Shown here: in pieces, positions 1 through 7,890 of the stretch
How positions within the stretch are numbered: position 1 is the stretch's first letter
Layout: every line of letters begins with the position of its first letter
Program-made: the position numbers and the translations under genes
Assembly: GCA_913061145.1 (NCBI GenBank)
Contig: CAJXUQ010000002.1
Span: 62,001 to 126,000 of the forward strand
Length of the DNA stretch: 64,000 nucleotides
Direction: 5' to 3'
Source of the DNA: an uncultured Haliea sp.
GTDB taxonomy: Bacteria; Pseudomonadota; Gammaproteobacteria; Pseudomonadales; Halieaceae
The notes under the pieces: model-generated
The model's database searches: none
What the model saw: only the letters and a program-made list of their open reading frames with translations
What the model was told of the DNA's origin: nothing

Positions 1-59
1 GGGGGGGACGCCAGCGTTGATCTTCGCTAGAATGCACGCCCTTTGCAGCTCCGTTACCC

Positions 60-779
60 ATGTCCCACGCCTCAAGCATCCGCTCCGACCGTCCGCCGAT
101 CAGTTCACGTTTGCAGCGAGCCCTGTCTGCTGTCGTGGCTGCGGACGCGACGGTACCTCGTGGGGAACTGCTGGCCTGGCTGGGACAGCCGTTGGACCTG
201 CACAGTGCGAGTAAACTGGCCGAGGTGCTGGCCGCGGTCGCTCCCAGCACGCACGCACACAGTGAGGCGGCGGAGGGCTGTGAAAACTGCGAGGAGGCCT
301 TGCTGACGGTTCACAGGGCGCTATTGCGGGATATCGCGGGCAGTTTTGCCGCCGCCGAGGGCGTGCGGATACCCCTGCCGAGGCTTGATGCACCCAGTGT
401 CCTCGACGGACCAGACGCTGCCGAGCGGCTGCGCAGGTTTCACGCCGCGTGGCAGCGGGAAATGGAGCTGCGTATTGCTGCGCTGCGTCGAGACTTGCGC
501 ACGCACCTGCAGCAGCGGGCGCCGGCGTTGGCTGCGCTCGCCGCACTGGACGAGGCGCTCGAGCAGCAGGTACTGCGGGCAGGGGAGGCGGCACTGGTCG
601 GCCTCCCGGGCCTGCTGGTGCCCCGGTGGGAGACACTGGCGGCGGACACAACAGACACCGCGGCAAGTGAACAACGGGTGAGCGAACTCAAGGAATTGCT
701 GTTGGCTGAATTGGAGCAGCGTCTGCAACCGGTTCTGGGGCTGGTAGAGGCCTGTTTGGCGTATGGGGATAGGGATTGA
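60..779 (+). CDS. DUF3348 family protein
   Basis: This 239-residue protein is the first gene of a four-gene operon. It is alanine-, leucine- and glutamate-rich, has no signal peptide or membrane segment, and looks mostly alpha-helical. I assign DUF3348 from its composition and, mainly, from its position directly ahead of a DUF802 protein, an OmpA-family protein and a DUF2894 protein, a set known to travel together in proteobacteria. Its function is not known; a soluble cytoplasmic partner of the downstream channel is an inference. The ATG at 60 has no obvious Shine-Dalgarno sequence. The stop codon overlaps the region where the next gene starts, so the two are translationally coupled. Confidence 0.65.
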   Translation: MSHASSIRSDRPPISSRLQRALSAVVAADATVPRGELLAWLGQPLDLHSASKLAEVLAAVAPSTHAHSEAAEGCENCEEALLTVHRALLRDIAGSFAAAEGVRIPLPRLDAPSVLDGPDAAERLRRFHAAWQREMELRIAALRRDLRTHLQQRAPALAALAALDEALEQQVLRAGEAALVGLPGLLVPRWETLAADTTDTAASEQRVSELKELLLAELEQRLQPVLGLVEACLAYGDRD

Positions 780-781
780 TC

Positions 782-2626
782 ATGCGGTTTTTCGCAGCTT
801 CTATTTTTTTGCTTGGAGCGGGGTTGATTGCCTGGCTCGCGCTGGGATTTGCCGCAAGCAGCAGTCTGGCGCTACTGGTCACCTTGGTCATCGCGGCGGC
901 CTATGCTGTGGGTGCGCTGGAACTCTGGGGTTTCCAGCGTGACACCGGGCGGCTACAGCAGGCCCTGCAGCCCGCGCAGCCTGAGCCGTCCGAGTTCGAA
1001 CACTGGCTGGCGCAGCTGCCAACGACGCTGCGCAGCCCGGTGGCGAGGCGTATCCAGGGTGAGCCGGCCGCGCTGCCGGGGCCGTTGCTGACGCCATACC
1101 TCAGCGGATTACTGGTGATGCTCGGATTGCTGGGGACTTTCATCGGTATGATGATCGCCTTGCAGGGAGCAGTGAGCGCGCTGGAGGGCAGCACCGAGCT
1201 TGCGGCCATTCGCGCCGGCCTCACCGCGCCGATCAAGGGCCTGAGCATGGCCTTCGGAACCTCGGTTGGGGGCGTGGCGGCCTCTGCCGTGCTGGGCCTG
1301 CTCTCCACCATGGCGAGACGCCAGCGGCTGGCGGTGGCCCGTGACCTGGATGTGCGCGGTGTCCAACTGTTCCCCGGTCGCGGTCCGCGCCACCATAACG
1401 AGCAGATGTTGCAGGAGGCTCGAGCGCAAACCGCTCAGTTGCCCGCACTGGCGGCGCAGGTGGAAGCACTGGTGACGCGTGTCGATACCGCAACCGACAG
1501 CCTGCATTCCCGTATGCTCGAGGGTCAGCAGGGGCTGCAACATCAGTTGCTTGAATTGCATAGCGGCCTGCTGGCGCATGTTGGCCAGTCGCTGCGCGAG
1601 AGTTTTGCCGACAGCGGGCGGCAGGCGGGAGAGAGCATGGCGCCGCTGCTGCGGGAAGCCCTGCAGGCGATGGCGGCGCAGACCGATGCAACGCAGTCGG
1701 CGCTGCGAGGCGCCGTCGCAGACCAGCTGAATGCGCTGCAGGCAGTGCGCGAGCAGGTCGCCCAGACTGTGGCGTCTACCCGGTCGCTGGTCAGCGCCCA
1801 GGCCTCGGCAGTGACCGCGCAGGACAGCCTGCGCGAGGCGCTACAGGCCACCGTGACGGACTCCCGCATCCTCCTTGAGGCACAGTCCACCAGCGCCGCG
1901 ACCTTGCTGCAGCAACTGGGAGAGCAGTTGACTGATCATCGGCAGCGCCTGCAGCAGGAGTGGTTGGCTGAACGCAGGCGCTTCGACGAACAGCTGCTGG
2001 CACGCATCGAGACACAGGCGACAACCGTGGAGGACGCCCTTACCCGGGCTCTGGCGGCAAATGCGCAACTCACGGTGGATACCCTGCAACCGCTGATTGC
2101 CTCGAGCATGGCGGGCCTGGACCGCGCCGTCGCCAGTGTTCGGGAGGAGTCCGGTGCCGCCCTGCAACGCGATCAGGCGCTGCTCGACGCGCAGCGGGGG
2201 CTGGTTGCGGAATTGCACACGGCGGCTAGCGCACTGGCAGAGGACGCCGCCCAATACCGCAGCACGCTGGAAGCCTTCTCTGAGCACACCCGCGCCGCCC
2301 TGGCATCCACCGGTGCCGAGTTTGTCTCCACGGTGGACGCGCAGACCGACAGGCTCGCCGAGGTGACTGGCCAGTTTGGCAGTGCTGCGCAGGAGCTGGT
2401 GGCGCTGGGTGAGGCCCTGGGGAGCGCGGTGGCGCAGTTTGATAGCGTGGCGCAGCGTCTCGCCGATACCCTGCAGCACACAGCCCAGGGCATGGAAGAA
2501 GCGGCCGGTCGCAGCGACGAGCAGCTCGCCTACTATGTTGCGCAGGCGAGAGAGGTGATTGATCACAGCGCGCTGGCCCAGCAGAAGCTGCTCGACCAGT
2601 TACGGGAGATCAGTCGCAGTGTGTAG
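782..2626 (+). CDS. DUF802 / MotA-TolQ-ExbB-like proton channel protein with long coiled-coil tail
   Basis: This is an inner-membrane protein of about 614 residues. Two hydrophobic segments lie near residues 3-47, a third near 105-128 (around LGLLGTFIGMMIAL) and a fourth near 156-178 (FGTSVGGVAASAVLGLL); the last pair resembles the MotA/TolQ/ExbB channel helices. Residues after about 200 form a long Gln/Ala/Glu-rich region typical of a coiled-coil tail. ATG 782 is preferred over the TTG at 776 because AGGGA lies six bases upstream; either start overlaps or abuts the stop of the preceding gene. With the MotB-like protein that follows, it should form a stator-like ion channel, as in ZorA/ZorB. 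What it drives is unknown. DUF802 is assigned from architecture and neighbours. Confidence 0.75.
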   Translation: MRFFAASIFLLGAGLIAWLALGFAASSSLALLVTLVIAAAYAVGALELWGFQRDTGRLQQALQPAQPEPSEFEHWLAQLPTTLRSPVARRIQGEPAALPGPLLTPYLSGLLVMLGLLGTFIGMMIALQGAVSALEGSTELAAIRAGLTAPIKGLSMAFGTSVGGVAASAVLGLLSTMARRQRLAVARDLDVRGVQLFPGRGPRHHNEQMLQEARAQTAQLPALAAQVEALVTRVDTATDSLHSRMLEGQQGLQHQLLELHSGLLAHVGQSLRESFADSGRQAGESMAPLLREALQAMAAQTDATQSALRGAVADQLNALQAVREQVAQTVASTRSLVSAQASAVTAQDSLREALQATVTDSRILLEAQSTSAATLLQQLGEQLTDHRQRLQQEWLAERRRFDEQLLARIETQATTVEDALTRALAANAQLTVDTLQPLIASSMAGLDRAVASVREESGAALQRDQALLDAQRGLVAELHTAASALAEDAAQYRSTLEAFSEHTRAALASTGAEFVSTVDAQTDRLAEVTGQFGSAAQELVALGEALGSAVAQFDSVAQRLADTLQHTAQGMEEAAGRSDEQLAYYVAQAREVIDHSALAQQKLLDQLREISRSV

Positions 2627-2643
2627 GTTCGCAGGGTCTGTCC

Positions 2644-3285
2644 ATGGCTGAGTACGACTATGACGAGGTGGCACAGGACACGCCGGTGTGGGCCGTGTTT
2701 GGAGACCTCATGGCGGCGCTGGTGGGCATTTTCGTGTTGCTGCTGGTGTGGACTCTGGGCTTGCAGGTAGAGTTATCGCGATCGCTGGAGGATGAAGTCG
2801 CGCTGCGCGAGGCTGAACAGCAGCGACGCATGGAACTGGAGCAGGCCTTGTCTGACCCCCTGACCAGCAATCGTATTACTTTGCAGGATGGCCGTATTGG
2901 CATCAGCGGCCAGCTGCTGTTTGAGCTCAATTCTGCTGCGCTGCAGGCTGAAGGGGAGGCGCTGATTGCCAGCCTGGCCGCACCGCTGGCCCGCTACCTG
3001 AGCCAGAGCGACCACCTGCTGATGGTCAGCGGTTTTACGGATGACCTGCCCGTTCACGCAGACAACCAGGTGTTCGCGGACAACTGGGAGCTGTCGGCCC
3101 AGCGTGCGCTGACGGTGACCCGGGCGCTGGTGGAGGCGGGTTTGTCCCGGGAACTGGTCTTTGCTTCGGCCTTCGCCGAGCAGCAGCCGATTGCGCCCAA
3201 CACCAGTGCCGATAACCGCGCGCGTAACCGGCGCGTGGAGATCGCACCGGTGCCGCGCACACCGCGCGTGGAACAGAGTCAGTGA
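2644..3285 (+). CDS. OmpA/MotB-family peptidoglycan-binding protein
   Basis: This 213-residue protein has one N-terminal membrane helix (about 19-40) that begins FGDLMAALVGIF. Asp21 sits where MotB carries its proton-binding aspartate. A short charged helical linker (about 45-70) is followed by an OmpA-like domain (about 85-205), with a WELSAQRA segment and a DNRARNRRVEI segment that match the family's peptidoglycan-binding helix and C-terminal motif. It probably pairs with the upstream channel protein to make a peptidoglycan-anchored stator. It starts 17 bases after the upstream stop, and its own stop overlaps the next gene's GTG start. The role follows from homology; the partner relation is inferred from adjacency. 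Confidence 0.8.
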   Translation: MAEYDYDEVAQDTPVWAVFGDLMAALVGIFVLLLVWTLGLQVELSRSLEDEVALREAEQQRRMELEQALSDPLTSNRITLQDGRIGISGQLLFELNSAALQAEGEALIASLAAPLARYLSQSDHLLMVSGFTDDLPVHADNQVFADNWELSAQRALTVTRALVEAGLSRELVFASAFAEQQPIAPNTSADNRARNRRVEIAPVPRTPRVEQSQ

Positions 3286-3779
3286 GCAGTCAGTCGCCCC
3301 GCTGCGAGGGGGGGGGTACGTCTACGGAGCGCCCTGGCAGAAAGGCCTTACGGGAGCTGCCAGCACGCCTGCAGCGTGGCCTGCAGGCCCTGTCGCCGCC
3401 GTCTCCGCGTCGGGCGCTGGAGGCGAGGCTGCGGGCGCAGGAGTTCTCGGCACTGGGTAGCGCCGATGATCCGGCAACCGAGGCGCACGGCGCAGGTGGC
3501 CTGTTAGCGGCCCGTCGCTACCGTGAAGCACAGGCGGGGCAGGTGGTTGACCAGCTGCTGACGGGCTTTCGCGCCGCACTGCCCGAGGCGCCGGGTCCGC
3601 TGAACCCGGAGACCCTGGTGATTCGTGCGCTAACACATGCTCAGGCAGTGTCCCCGGGCTATGTCGAGCGACTCATGTGCCATGCGGAGGTGCTGTGTGC
3701 CCTGCAGCGGGTCACTGCCGCCGAGCCCGCAAACAATCGACCGGCTCGTGCACGACGCCGCAAACCGGTTAAAGCATAG
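3282..3779 (+). CDS. DUF2894 family protein
   Basis: This 165-residue basic, soluble protein is the last gene of the DUF3348-DUF802-OmpA operon. Its GTG start overlaps the OmpA stop as GTGA. Its C-terminus is very basic (RPARARRRKPVKA). No enzyme motif is visible. DUF2894 is assigned from gene order with DUF802/OmpA and overall character. A run of nine G (3308-3316) lies within the first dozen codons, where a one-base slip would abolish the protein. The gene end overlaps the end of the convergent MAPEG gene by 11 bases, leaving no room for a terminator between them. Confidence 0.6.
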   Translation: MSSQSPRCEGGGTSTERPGRKALRELPARLQRGLQALSPPSPRRALEARLRAQEFSALGSADDPATEAHGAGGLLAARRYREAQAGQVVDQLLTGFRAALPEAPGPLNPETLVIRALTHAQAVSPGYVERLMCHAEVLCALQRVTAAEPANNRPARARRRKPVKA

Positions 3780-4161
3780 CGACCAGCATCATGGCGAGCC
3801 CGGCCACGCCAACACCCCAGATGGCACTGCGCACGTAGGTGATGCCGGCAAGATAGACAGGCAGGTAGGCGACGCGCGCCCAGAAGAACACCTGTGCCCC
3901 GAGCAGGGCTTCAGCACCATTGCCGCTGACATGGGCAACCAGCGCGAGGGGCACAAAGAGGAGAAAGCCTTCCCGGGTGTTCCCGGCCGCGCGTTCGGCG
4001 CGCCCGCCAAGGGCCGTCGGCTCGGGCAACTGGTCCCGGTTACTGAGCCCGGCCTTGAGCCCCTCGGCGGTCCACTCCCGATTGCGCAGGATGGCGCCCA
4101 GCATTATGGCGACGAAGGTGAGAACCGTCATGTAGAGAACCAGCTGCAGCAGGGTTGTCAT
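3769..4161 (-). CDS. MAPEG family membrane protein
   Basis: This protein of about 130 residues has four predicted membrane helices, as expected for the MAPEG family (membrane-associated proteins in eicosanoid and glutathione metabolism). The first helix is near residues 2-22 (LLQLVLYMTVLTFVAIMLGA), and a polar loop with NREWTAEGLKAGLSNRD follows. The helix with ARVAYLPVYLAG near the C-terminus carries the Arg/Tyr pattern of the family. ATG 4161 is chosen because AGGAG lies about eight bases upstream; in-frame start codons further upstream would add a non-hydrophobic leader. Bacterial members are mostly of unknown substrate. It is convergent with the DUF2894 gene and divergent from modA. Confidence 0.75.
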   Translation of the reverse strand: MTTLLQLVLYMTVLTFVAIMLGAILRNREWTAEGLKAGLSNRDQLPEPTALGGRAERAAGNTREGFLLFVPLALVAHVSGNGAEALLGAQVFFWARVAYLPVYLAGITYVRSAIWGVGVAGLAMMLVAML

Positions 4162-4307
4162 GGTCGTGCTCCTGTTTATTATGGATTTGACGGCCAGATC
4201 ATGCACTGCACGAGCAGTTCCGTCCAGCACCCGCGAAGGCGAGCATTCCGACAGCGGTTTGCCCCGGCGTCATTCCCAGAAACCGCCGCAACACGTATCC
4301 TCACGCG

Positions 4308-5090
4308 ATGAGAGATGACATGACACACAGCATGCGCGATTTCCTGGTACTGCTGGCTTGCCTTGTGGCGCTGGCGCGGCCGGTGCAGGCGGGTGTTGAT
4401 ATTCGTGTGGCGGTTGCAGCGAATTTCACGGCGACCCTGGAGGCCCTGGCGGCGGTCTATGAGCCGGCGTCGGGCAATCGGCTGGTGGTCAGCCCCGGCG
4501 CCACCGGAGCCCTGTACAGCCAGATCGCCAATGCGGCACCGTTTGATGTCCTGCTGGCGGCGGACGAACTGCGGCCGCGTAAACTGATCGACCAGGGCAT
4601 GGCCGTGGCGGGCACGGAATTTGTCTACGCCCGGGGCATTCCCGTCCTCTGGAGCCCGCAGCCGGACCTGATTGATGAAGAGGCCTCTGTGCTGCGCAGC
4701 GGGCGTTTCCGCTATCTTGCCATCGCCGAACCCCGCACGGCGCCGTACGGCGCGGCGGCGCGCAGTGTGCTGGAGGCGCTGGCCCTGTGGGATACCCTCG
4801 AACGGCGCCAGCAGCTGGTGCGCGGCAGCTCCGTGGCCCAAACCCACAGCCAGGTGGCAGGCGGTGCCGCCGATCTGGGGTTCGTGGCGCTGGCGCAGGT
4901 GCAAACCGCGGAGGGTATTCCGGGCTCCTACTGGATACCACCGCCTGAGCTATACGCCCCCCTGACGCAGGGCGCGGTGTTGTTGAGCAGTGCGCGTGCA
5001 CGGTCAGCGGCGCGCCACTTCTTACGGTGGCTGCAAACGGATGCGGAGGCGGCGGCGATCATCGAGGCCGCGGGGTATCGCCGTGACTGA
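4308..5090 (+). CDS. modA: Molybdate ABC transporter substrate-binding protein ModA
   Basis: This 260-residue periplasmic protein binds molybdate (or tungstate) and delivers it to ModBC. It has a signal peptide (hydrophobic segment near residues 12-27, likely cleavage after VQA), then the ModA motifs VAVAANFTATLEALA, SPGATGALYSQI and PFDVLLAAD, which supply oxyanion-binding serine/threonine residues. Possible starts are ATG 4308, 4320 and 4332; none has a strong ribosome site, so the N-terminus is uncertain by up to eight residues. It is first in modA-modB-modC. No ModE-type palindrome was recognised upstream. Confidence 0.92.
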   Translation: MRDDMTHSMRDFLVLLACLVALARPVQAGVDIRVAVAANFTATLEALAAVYEPASGNRLVVSPGATGALYSQIANAAPFDVLLAADELRPRKLIDQGMAVAGTEFVYARGIPVLWSPQPDLIDEEASVLRSGRFRYLAIAEPRTAPYGAAARSVLEALALWDTLERRQQLVRGSSVAQTHSQVAGGAADLGFVALAQVQTAEGIPGSYWIPPPELYAPLTQGAVLLSSARARSAARHFLRWLQTDAEAAAIIEAAGYRRD

Positions 5091-5105
5091 CGGTGGCAAC
5101 GGCTG

Positions 5106-5792
5106 ATGCTGTCTCCGGATGACCTGACCGCACTGTGCGTGACCCTCAAACTGGCGGCTGTGAGCACGGTGCTGCTGATTGTCCTGGCCACGCCGCTCGC
5201 ATGGTGGCTGTCGCAGACCCGCGCGCGGGGGCGGGTGCTGGTGGAAGCGGTGGTGACGCTGCCGCTGGTGTTACCGCCCACGGTGCTGGGGTTTTACCTG
5301 TTACTGTTGCTGGGGCCCAAGGGCCCCGTGGGCGCTGTGCTGGAAGATATCGGCATCGGCCATCTGGCGTTCAGCTTCAGCGGGCTGGTGGTGGGTTCGA
5401 TGATCTACTCGCTGCCCTTTGTCGTGCAACCACTGCAAAACGCCTTTGCCGCAACCGGGACGCGTCTGCTGGAGGTGGCGGCCACGCTGCGCGCCTCACC
5501 GCTGGATCGTTTTCTGACGGTTGCACTGCCCCTCGCGCGACGTGGTTACTTCACCGCGGCCGTACTGGCCTTCGCCCACACGCTGGGGGAATTCGGGGTC
5601 ATCATCATGCTTGGCGGCAATATTCCCGGTGAAACCCGGGTCGCCTCCATTGCCATCTACAACCATGTGGAAGCGCTGGATTACGGGTCGGCCCACGCGC
5701 TCGCCCTGACGCTGGTGGTGTTTTCCCTGGTGTTGCTGACGCTCGTGTATGCGCTCAACCGGCGCGGGCAGTCGGTCGGGGTGCCGCGATGA
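5106..5792 (+). CDS. modB: Molybdate ABC transporter permease ModB
   Basis: This 228-residue inner-membrane permease has about five to six hydrophobic helices. It contains the ModB loop LGEFGVIIMLGGNIPGETR (near residues 159-177), which includes the coupling-helix region that contacts the ATPase. It forms the transmembrane pore of the molybdate importer. It starts 15 bases after modA, and its stop overlaps the modC start as ATGA, consistent with one transcript and coupled translation. Confidence 0.93.
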   Translation: MLSPDDLTALCVTLKLAAVSTVLLIVLATPLAWWLSQTRARGRVLVEAVVTLPLVLPPTVLGFYLLLLLGPKGPVGAVLEDIGIGHLAFSFSGLVVGSMIYSLPFVVQPLQNAFAATGTRLLEVAATLRASPLDRFLTVALPLARRGYFTAAVLAFAHTLGEFGVIIMLGGNIPGETRVASIAIYNHVEALDYGSAHALALTLVVFSLVLLTLVYALNRRGQSVGVPR

Positions 5793-6859
5793 GCATCGAT
5801 GCGCGTTTTTGCCTGCAACGGGGTGAGTTTCATCTGGATGTGGACGTGACATTGCCCGGTGAGGGCGTGACGGCGGTTTTCGGCGCCTCGGGTGCTGGCA
5901 AGAGCACCCTGCTGCGTTGTGTGGCGGGACTGGAGCGAGCGGCTCAGGGCGTCTTGTCGGTGAATGGCGAGGTTTGGCAGCGCGAGGGTTTGTTCCTGCC
6001 GGTACACCGGCGCCCGCTGGGTGTGGTGTTTCAGGAGTCCAGCCTGTTCCCGCATTTGACCGGGGCGGGGAACCTGCGCTTTGGCTTGCAGCGCACACCC
6101 ATCGGCGAGCGCTGCGTCGATTGGGATGAGGTGGTGCAGCTGTTGGGGATCGCGCCTCTGTTGCCACGCTATCCGGACTCCCTGTCCGGCGGTGAGCGAC
6201 AGCGTATCGCCCTGGCCAGGGCTCTGCTGGCGAGCCCGCAGCTCTTGCTGCTGGACGAACCCCTGGCCGCGCTGGATGAGGCGCGCAAGGCAGAAATCCT
6301 GCCGTTCCTGGAGCGGCTTCGCACGCGGTTTGCGATGCCGATGCTCTACGTCACCCACAGCATGCGGGAGGTGGCGCGACTGGCCGATTACCTGGTGCTG
6401 CTTGAAGGGGGGCGCGTGCGTGCCCAGGGCCCCGTGCAGGAGATGCTGAGCCGCCTCGATCTGTCGTTGGCGGCGGCGGACGACGCCGGCGTAGTCATCG
6501 ATGCGGTTGTGGCGGAGCACGATGCACAGTGGCACCTGTCGCGGCTGTCGTTTCCGGGGGGGAGCCTGTGGGTGTCGCGGTGCGCGGAACCGCCGGGCGA
6601 ACGGCTGCGCTGCCGGGTGCTGGCGCGTGACGTCAGCCTGACCCGTGAGCGTAATGAACAGAGCAGTATCGTCAATCTGGTGGCCGCGGAGGTGGTGGAA
6701 CTGGCCCCGGCCGCGTCGCCCGCGCACGTGATGGTGAGGCTTGATGCGCAGGGGACGCCCCTGTTGGCCCGGATCACCCGTCAGTCGCAAGCGCGTATCG
6801 CTGTGCAGCCGGGAGAGTGCTTCTGGCTGCAGATCAAATCGGTTGCGCTGCTGCGCTAA
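5789..6859 (+). CDS. modC: Molybdate ABC transporter ATP-binding protein ModC
   Basis: This 356-residue ATPase energises molybdate import. Walker A is GASGAGKST at residues 32-40, the ABC signature is LSGGERQRIALARA near residues 133-146, Walker B is LLLLDEP, and the H-loop lies in YVTHSMREV. The C-terminal part from about residue 290 fits a TOBE/molybdate-binding domain (SSIVNLVAAEVVEL onward), as in full-length ModC. The gene overlaps modB by four bases. It ends one base from the stop of the convergent gene at 6860, so the two coding sequences abut. Confidence 0.93.
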   Translation: MSIDARFCLQRGEFHLDVDVTLPGEGVTAVFGASGAGKSTLLRCVAGLERAAQGVLSVNGEVWQREGLFLPVHRRPLGVVFQESSLFPHLTGAGNLRFGLQRTPIGERCVDWDEVVQLLGIAPLLPRYPDSLSGGERQRIALARALLASPQLLLLDEPLAALDEARKAEILPFLERLRTRFAMPMLYVTHSMREVARLADYLVLLEGGRVRAQGPVQEMLSRLDLSLAAADDAGVVIDAVVAEHDAQWHLSRLSFPGGSLWVSRCAEPPGERLRCRVLARDVSLTRERNEQSSIVNLVAAEVVELAPAASPAHVMVRLDAQGTPLLARITRQSQARIAVQPGECFWLQIKSVALLR

Positions 6860-7825
6860 TCAGCGCGAAAGCGCTTCCTCTACGTCGCCCGTGAACACCG
6901 CCTCCAGCCGCAGGACGATCTCCGCGCTGCCGTTGCGCTCCTCTTCAAGGGTGTCACGACGCCAGAAATAGCCGGGTTGCACTTCGAGGAATAGCCACTT
7001 GCGATTGAGATTCTGCCGGTAGCGCATACCGAAACCGTAGGCCTGGGTCAGCTGGGTGGGCTGTGTTCTGCCATTCAGCGTGCCGTAGACGCCGATAACC
7101 CGGTTGTTGCTCAGTCGCTGATTCACGGTCACGCCCGTATTCCAGCCAAAGCCGTCCTCTTTCTCATCCCATCGCGCACGGTTGTACCACTGCAGGAGTC
7201 GATCGCTGCGCACCACGACATCAACGTCGAAGCGGGTGTCGGTGCCGAACCGGTCGTCTGTGCGGTAGAGCAGTTCCTGGCGAAAGCGGCCGGATACCTG
7301 TTCCGTGAATGGCATCTGGTAGCGGTAGCGTGCGGCGAGTTTGGGGTTGAGGCCCGAATTGAAACCCAGACGGAAGTCGATACGGTCACGCGCGCCTTCG
7401 CGGCCTACCACCTGCAGGGCGACATCATCAGACTGGTTCTGCTGGTCGCGCAGCAGTTCGTCGCCCAGGCTGCCACTGTCTTCGTCGGAAAACAGCAGGC
7501 TGACGCGCTCGTTGAGGTTGGGCAGGTTGACTTTGCCGCGCAGGCTGAGCCCGGTATCCCAGCCGTATTGCTCACTCCATTCGAGGGAGGGGCGCAGCCG
7601 CAACGTGGAGTAGGCCGCTTCGTTGTCGACCCGTCGCACACCGAAAAAACTGTCCATCCAGGTGGCAAGGTCGTCGGCGCGGGTGGAGACATAACGATGG
7701 CCCTGATCAAGCCAGGGCGACTCGTCTTCACGCTTTTCCTCTTCAGCGCTGAGCGTCACTGGCATCAGACACAGTGTCATCAGGAGGAGGCGCAGCGGCA
7801 GTAGCGGGGGGGTAGGCATGGGCAC
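6860..7825 (-). CDS. Exported beta-strand-rich protein of unknown function
   Basis: This 321-residue protein has a clear signal peptide (hydrophobic core LLPLRLLLMTLCLMP, likely cleavage after TLSA near residue 27). The mature part is rich in aromatic residues and alternating polar/hydrophobic strands (for example AAYSTLRLRPSLEWSEQYGW, LAARYRYQMPF, FGWNTGVTVNQR, YGFGMRYRQNLNRKWLFLE), which looks like an outer-membrane or periplasmic beta-barrel. I recognise no named family. AGGA precedes the ATG on the reverse strand. It is transcribed towards modC and shares no operon with it; the DUF1853 gene is upstream on the same strand, 65 bases away. A barrel fold is inference from the strand pattern. 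Confidence 0.6.
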   Translation of the reverse strand: MPMPTPPLLPLRLLLMTLCLMPVTLSAEEEKREDESPWLDQGHRYVSTRADDLATWMDSFFGVRRVDNEAAYSTLRLRPSLEWSEQYGWDTGLSLRGKVNLPNLNERVSLLFSDEDSGSLGDELLRDQQNQSDDVALQVVGREGARDRIDFRLGFNSGLNPKLAARYRYQMPFTEQVSGRFRQELLYRTDDRFGTDTRFDVDVVVRSDRLLQWYNRARWDEKEDGFGWNTGVTVNQRLSNNRVIGVYGTLNGRTQPTQLTQAYGFGMRYRQNLNRKWLFLEVQPGYFWRRDTLEEERNGSAEIVLRLEAVFTGDVEEALSR

Positions 7826-7890
7826 AGGTCCTGAGGGTGATCCCCTCTATAACGGCAGACTCTAGCAGCTGCTTCCCATGCCCGCCTGAA

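Noticed and set aside
60-3779. Calling the operon a Zorya defence system
   Set aside because: Only the channel pair resembles ZorA/ZorB. No ZorC, ZorD or ZorE nuclease/helicase gene is present, and the flanking genes fit the DUF3348/DUF2894 set.
4162-4307. ModE-binding site upstream of modA
   Set aside because: No TATATA-type palindrome or similar symmetrical element was found.
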